Assembly: GCA_025353525.1 (NCBI GenBank)
Contig: JANXOO010000744.1
Span: 1 to 9,709 of the forward strand
Direction: 5' to 3'
Origin: Schlesneria sp.
GTDB taxonomy: Bacteria; Planctomycetota; Planctomycetia; Planctomycetales; Planctomycetaceae
Length of the DNA stretch: 9,709 bases
Positions within the stretch are counted from its first letter, which is position 1, and the number at the start of each line of letters is the position of its first letter. Made by a program: the position numbers and the translations under genes. Below the pieces are notes generated by a model. The model worked only from the letters and a program-made list of their open reading frames with translations. It searched no databases and was not told the DNA's origin. Of this stretch, positions 6,387-9,709 are shown in pieces.

Positions 6387-6549
6387 TCGGATACGATCGG
6401 CACTGACCTGACTGACAGGCGACGACACCTGTAATCGTGACGAATCCGACCAGCGAAAACACAACTGGAAACAGCCAGCGGTTGTCCTCGTCGCACGCGA
6501 TTCGGCGTGAGACTCTTTGACACGAAAATTCAGGCGAGCGGGCGCGGAT

Positions 6550-6577
6550 TCCCGGTTTTTCGTCGGCCGGGATTTTC
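6550..6577 (+). terminator. Terminator-like hairpin downstream of GH32
   Basis: TCCCGG (6550-6555) pairs with CCGGGA (6567-6572) over an 11-base loop, followed by TTTTC. The stem is short and the T-run only four bases, so it is a weak candidate. It lies 164 bp after the final GH32 stop and before the promoter of the next gene. Confidence 0.35.
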
Positions 6578-6720
6578 AAGTAAATCAATAGACGCCGGGG
6601 TCGGTGGAGCGCATCAGACGTGTTTGCAATGCGCTGCTGTTCATTTGGAGGCGAGTACACCCGCAGTCCGATTGTGTCAGCGAAGGCAGGTACCTGTCCA
6701 GAAGTCCGGATCAGTCGCTG

Positions 6721-6749
6721 TTGTCACTCGCATTATGGAGTCATATGAC
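6721..6749 (+). promoter_or_regulatory. Sigma-70-like promoter for the PPC gene
   Basis: TTGTCA (6721-6726) and TATGAC (6744-6749) are spaced by exactly 17 bases, giving a leader of about 65 nt to the ATG at 6822. The -10 box is only a 4 of 6 match. It is the best promoter-like pair in this intergenic region; predicted from consensus only. Confidence 0.4.
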
Positions 6750-6750
6750 T
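6739..6750. promoter_or_regulatory. Perfect 12-bp palindrome over the -10 region
   Basis: AGTCATATGACT is a perfect palindrome covering the putative -10 box. A dimeric regulator bound here would block RNA polymerase. No second copy was noticed near the other genes in the window. Confidence 0.35.
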
Positions 6751-6821
6751 GTTTTTCACCCTTCCTCGTTTGCTATGCTGACAAACGAACACAAACTTGC
6801 TTATGTCATCGAGGGCGATCA

Positions 6822-9026
6822 ATGAATCGAAGACGTATGTCCTTGAACTGCATTATTGGCCGATTTCTCGTGAGACAAGTCGCAACAGCGAAACGTCGCC
6901 GCATACATCGGGTATTCGTGATCGCCGTTATGACGGCGAGTCTGGTCACGACCTTTGCTTGTGCACAGGTGTCGTATCCGATGGTCATGAGCCTTAAGCC
7001 GGTTGCTATTCAAATCGGAGCGACAACCGAATGTGAAGTGAATTCGCGGTACACAATGCTGGGTGCCTATCAGGTGACCGTGGGCGGAACCGGTCTGTCG
7101 GCAGAAATTGTCGCACCGGATTTGCCTCCTCTGAAACCAGGTGAAAAGCCGAAAGAAGTCACCAAACTGAAGATCCGCTTCAGTGCTGCTGCCGATGCGC
7201 TTCCCGGAGTTCGCGAATTCCGCCTGGCGACACCCAATGGTGCCAGTACGATCGGACAACTCGTCGTCGTTCGCGATCCGGTCATTTTCGAAGCGGCCGA
7301 AAATGGCGAGCCGAACAAGGCGCAGGTCGTGTCGCTTCCTGCGGTGCTTTGCGGGGTCATTGAAAAGGCCGAGGATGTCGATTTCTGGAAGTTTCCTGCC
7401 AGTGCGGGTCAATCGATTTCGTTTCACGTTCGGTGCCAGCGGTTGCAGGACAAAATTCATGATTTGCAATTTCACGCTGACCCGATTCTGTTTTTAAGAG
7501 ACACCGCAGGAAGCGTGCTGTCGATGTCAGATAATGGATTCTTTGCCGACCCCTTCCTCACATATTCCTTTGATCGTGCAGGAGAATACCTGCTCGAAAT
7601 CCGGGATGTCCGGTTTCAAGGGAATGTCGACTGGACCTATTCCATCGAAGCAAATTCTCGACCGTTTGTTCTGGGTGCATTTCCCAAGGCGGTGAAAGCA
7701 GGCACTGACAACCCTGTGGAACTCAGCGGGATCGGGCTTCCGAACGGCACCACAGGAATCTTGCGGTTGCCAGTCGATACCCCATCGGGATTGGCGCAGG
7801 TTCCCGTGCAGACGGGCGATCAGACGACGAACCCGGTGGGAGTTTTTGTGACGGATCTGCCGATACTGGTCGAACCGGCGGGGGACAATAATTCTGCAAC
7901 CACCGCAGTTCCATTTGAAGTGCCGCAAGTGATTGCAGGCCGAATCGATGTCGCGGCGGATCTCGATTGTTATTCGTTCGTTGCGAAAAAAGGAGAGACA
8001 TATTCCTTTGAGGTGATCGCCCGGCGACAGATGTCGAATCTCGATTCGTTTCTCAGAATCCTGAACGAACAGGGGCAACCTTTACGAGAAGACGATGACG
8101 GACGATTCGGGCGACTGACACACGCCGATACATGGCTGGAAGGGTGGGAAGCACCTGCCGATGGAAAATATATTGTCGAGATTCGAGATGGTTTATTGAG
8201 GGGAGGGCCGGGGTTCGAATACGCGCTCCAGGTGACTCGAACTCGTCCGTATTTCACGCTTGAAGTCGATACGGATAAAACACAATTGACCCCCGGCACG
8301 TTCGGTGCGATCTTTGTTCGCGCGGTGCGAAAACACGGATTCACAGGCGAAGTGCAACTGCATATCGATAGCCTGCCACCAGGAGTGATTGCCACATGTG
8401 GACGAGTGCTTGCCGGCAAGGGGCTTGACGGTTGCATCGGATTATTCGCACCGGCAGGCCTCAAACCAATGGCGGCTGATGTCCGTATTTGGGGGACGGC
8501 GCGACACGCAGGATCGGCGGGGTCAGACGATGTCGAACTCGTTGCCAACGCAGTCCCGTATCAGGAATACTATTCGCCGGGCGGAGGACGCGGGCATTAT
8601 CCGGTTGACTCGCATACGGTTGCTGTCGGAACCAGCGCTGATTTGCTGGCCGTCAAACTGAGTGAAACGGAAATCCGGCTAAAACCTGGTGAATCGAAGA
8701 AGATTCTGATCACTCTGGAACGGGCAAAGGATATCAACGCCAACGTAACGCTCGACTTTATGTATCGGCATCTTGAACAAGTCTACGCCAACAGTCTTCC
8801 TGACGGAGTGACGATGGACGGGAACCAGAGCAAAACATTACTGACAGGGACCGACAGTGAAGGCTTCATTACGCTGAAGGCCGACAGTTCGGCGGCACCT
8901 GTCGAGCGGCAAGTGACTGCCGTGATGGCCAATTTCGCGATAAACTTCGTGATGAAGGCTACTTATTCCAGTCCGCCTGTCTTTGTCACAGTCGAAAAAC
9001 AAGGCCATTCAGGAGCGAATCGTTGA
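6822..9026 (+). CDS. Secreted protein with two PPC (pre-peptidase C-terminal) domains
   Basis: The 734-residue protein starts at ATG 6822, seven bases after GAGGG (6811-6815). The frame is open to 6507 but only this start has a ribosome-binding site. An extended basic N-region leads into a hydrophobic core and an AlaCysAla|Gln cleavage site (about 31-48), so it is exported. Residues about 50-150 form an Ig-like strand-rich module. PPC domain 1 (about 160-285) carries EDVDFWKF and GEYLLEIRD; PPC domain 2 (about 351-471) carries DLDCYSF, DSFLRIL and GKYIVEIRD. A beta-rich C-terminal region follows (485-734). PPC modules are non-catalytic folding or binding units, and no enzyme motif is seen. 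Planctomycetes carry many such proteins, often near DUF1549/DUF1553 or sulfatase genes. The sulfatase gene starts 86 bp downstream on the same strand, so co-transcription is likely. Role probably surface or periplasmic binding; substrate unknown. The frame is intact. Confidence 0.75.
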   Translation: MNRRRMSLNCIIGRFLVRQVATAKRRRIHRVFVIAVMTASLVTTFACAQVSYPMVMSLKPVAIQIGATTECEVNSRYTMLGAYQVTVGGTGLSAEIVAPDLPPLKPGEKPKEVTKLKIRFSAAADALPGVREFRLATPNGASTIGQLVVVRDPVIFEAAENGEPNKAQVVSLPAVLCGVIEKAEDVDFWKFPASAGQSISFHVRCQRLQDKIHDLQFHADPILFLRDTAGSVLSMSDNGFFADPFLTYSFDRAGEYLLEIRDVRFQGNVDWTYSIEANSRPFVLGAFPKAVKAGTDNPVELSGIGLPNGTTGILRLPVDTPSGLAQVPVQTGDQTTNPVGVFVTDLPILVEPAGDNNSATTAVPFEVPQVIAGRIDVAADLDCYSFVAKKGETYSFEVIARRQMSNLDSFLRILNEQGQPLREDDDGRFGRLTHADTWLEGWEAPADGKYIVEIRDGLLRGGPGFEYALQVTRTRPYFTLEVDTDKTQLTPGTFGAIFVRAVRKHGFTGEVQLHIDSLPPGVIATCGRVLAGKGLDGCIGLFAPAGLKPMAADVRIWGTARHAGSAGSDDVELVANAVPYQEYYSPGGGRGHYPVDSHTVAVGTSADLLAVKLSETEIRLKPGESKKILITLERAKDINANVTLDFMYRHLEQVYANSLPDGVTMDGNQSKTLLTGTDSEGFITLKADSSAAPVERQVTAVMANFAINFVMKATYSSPPVFVTVEKQGHSGANR

Positions 9027-9112
9027 ATATACTTTTTGGCAGGACTCGAGTCCGAATCGGGGCGCGCCGAAGCGGCGATGTCCTTCACAAAAGGCGACCG
9101 GCAGGAAAGGAA

Positions 9113-9709
9113 ATGCCAGTCGCTGAAAAAGGAGGACAGGCACCAGGAAGACTCGGAGCCAGTTCCCCTTTTTCATCTGTTCAGTGCCCCGGTTTCCGGT
9201 GGGTCTGTCGCGGCATTTACAGCGTGCTGATTGTCGTCATGGCAATTGGAAATGTTGTTTCTGCACAAGAACCGAAGCCGAATGTCATCCTGATCCTTGT
9301 CGATGATCTCGGATGGGCTGACACCGGTTGTTATGGCAGCAAATTCCACAAGACGCCAAATATCGATCGGCTGGCGGCAGAGGGAATGCGGTTCACTCAG
9401 GCGTATGCCGCAGCCCCTGTCGGGTCCCCGTCGCGTGCCGCCATTCTGACCGGTCGTTACCCTCAACGGTCGGGAATCACAATCTCTGTTGTCAGCGACG
9501 CCAAAGATCCGAACCACCGGTTGGTCCAGCCAGAAGTTGCCCGGCAATTGCCTCTGTCCGAAGTGACGATTGCAGAAATACTCAGCCCGGCAGGCTATGC
9601 AACCGCTTCGATCGGGAAATGGAACCTGGGTGGACAGGGGTTCGGACCGAAGGAACAAGGCTTTGAATACAGTATTGCCGGAATCGATGTGACGGGACCA
9701 ACCTATCGG
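9113..9709 (+). CDS. Sulfatase family protein lacking the formylglycine residue (partial, right edge)
   Basis: The frame runs 199 codons from ATG 9113 to the window end. AGGAAAGG (9103-9110) just upstream supports this start; ATG 9239 (residue 43) would cut into the signal sequence. A hydrophobic segment (YSVLIVVMAIGNVVSA, 36-51) ends at a signal-peptidase site before QEPKPN. The type I sulfatase fold is clear: NVILILVDDLGWADTGCYG with metal ligands Asp64/Asp65, TPNIDRLAAEGMRFTQAYA, then VGSPSRAAILTGRYPQRSG. The signature is normally C-x-P-S-R, with Cys (or Ser) converted to formylglycine; here that position is Gly104 (GGG at 9422-9424). GKWHLGG is GKWNLGG, with Asn171 (AAC) for the catalytic His. 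Both changes should abolish normal sulfate-ester hydrolysis. The rest is well conserved, suggesting a pseudoenzyme under constraint or early decay. The C-terminal two thirds lie outside the window. Confidence 0.8.
   Translation, partial: MPVAEKGGQAPGRLGASSPFSSVQCPGFRWVCRGIYSVLIVVMAIGNVVSAQEPKPNVILILVDDLGWADTGCYGSKFHKTPNIDRLAAEGMRFTQAYAAAPVGSPSRAAILTGRYPQRSGITISVVSDAKDPNHRLVQPEVARQLPLSEVTIAEILSPAGYATASIGKWNLGGQGFGPKEQGFEYSIAGIDVTGPTYR

Larger units (their letters stand above)
6387..6821. other. Intergenic region between GH32 and PPC genes
   Basis: About 435 bp holds a small CCTG/CAGG hairpin near 6407-6419, a terminator-like hairpin (6550-6577), a sigma-70-like promoter (6721-6749) and a palindrome on its -10 (6739-6750). 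The PPC frame is open upstream to 6507, but that part reads as untranslated sequence. A minus-strand frame across 6319-6660 contains one hydrophobic run (LFPVVFSLVGFVTITGVVAC) without good start or neighbours; I do not call it a gene. Confidence 0.45.

Noticed and set aside
5808..6464. 218-codon minus-strand frame opposite the GH32 C-terminus
   Set aside because: It is the complement of a recognised GH32 beta-sandwich and has no domain or ribosome-binding site.
6319..6660. Minus-strand frame with one hydrophobic run, as a small membrane protein
   Set aside because: Overlaps the GH32 tail, its rest is low-information sequence, and no start signal or homologue is recognised.
6507..6821. Start of the PPC gene at 6507 (839 residues)
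   Set aside because: The first 105 codons do not read like protein, would place the signal peptide deep inside, and lie over a terminator-like hairpin and the promoter; ATG 6822 has GAGGG upstream.
6819..7475. 218-codon minus-strand frame opposite the PPC gene
   Set aside because: Shadow of the intact PPC reading frame; composition unlike a real protein.
9042..9053. GGACTCGAGTCC palindrome as terminator or operator between PPC and sulfatase genes
   Set aside because: No loop, no T-run and no promoter next to it; a 12-bp self-complementary site alone is not enough.
1..9709. CRISPR array, tRNA, rRNA, riboswitch or defence system
   Set aside because: No regularly spaced repeats, cloverleaf or known RNA motif, and no nuclease, helicase or toxin-antitoxin proteins were seen on either strand.

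Overview
The window most likely comes from a planctomycete (Pirellula/Rhodopirellula-type) chromosome. The evidence is the company of genes: a secreted sulfatase, a secreted protein with two PPC (pre-peptidase C-terminal) domains, an exported LamG-plus-GH32 fructan-type hydrolase, and a single-ORF integrase-type transposase of a kind common in that phylum. This is inferred from protein character; no rRNA or other marker is present.

Layout. (1) 1-960: the left edge cuts a minus-strand transposase (start 419). Behind it is about 540 bp without a gene, holding a striking 37-bp palindrome (604-640), a small hairpin, three phased TGCAA motifs and a minus-strand terminator. (2) 962-2790: a small winged-helix-like protein on the minus strand, then what looks like a ruined biosynthetic cluster. 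It has a methyltransferase keeping only its two ends (plus strand), an acyl carrier protein with a stop at codon 8, and an AMP-forming ligase that has lost about 300 central residues and has a frameshift (both minus strand, overlapping by 11 bp). (3) 2790-4183: about 1.4 kb without a convincing gene; two weak coding fragments joined by an ATGA overlap may be operon remains. (4) 4197-6386: a GH32-family secreted hydrolase with an N-terminal LamG-like domain, cut by one in-frame TAG at codon 568; the frame then stays open for 161 more codons encoding its C-terminal beta-sandwich. (5) 6387-6821: intergenic, with a terminator-like hairpin and a sigma-70-like promoter overlapping a perfect 12-bp palindrome. 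(6) 6822-9026: intact PPC-domain secreted protein. (7) 9113-9709: start of a sulfatase, cut by the right edge, in which the formylglycine-forming Cys is Gly and the conserved His of GKWH is Asn.

How the genes fit together. The right half (GH32, PPC protein, sulfatase) looks like secreted or periplasmic polysaccharide handling, with PPC protein and sulfatase on one strand 86 bp apart and probably co-transcribed. The left half once carried an acyl-ligase/carrier-protein/methyltransferase pathway. The main message is decay: four genes carry separate disabling lesions (internal deletions, frameshift, TAA, TAG) and a fifth, still open, lacks two catalytic residues. I did not find a convincing new multi-gene system. 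The most interesting items are the apparent sulfatase pseudoenzyme, the GH32 amber codon with its open downstream frame, and the cluster of 'ends kept, middle lost' pseudogenes next to a mobile element.
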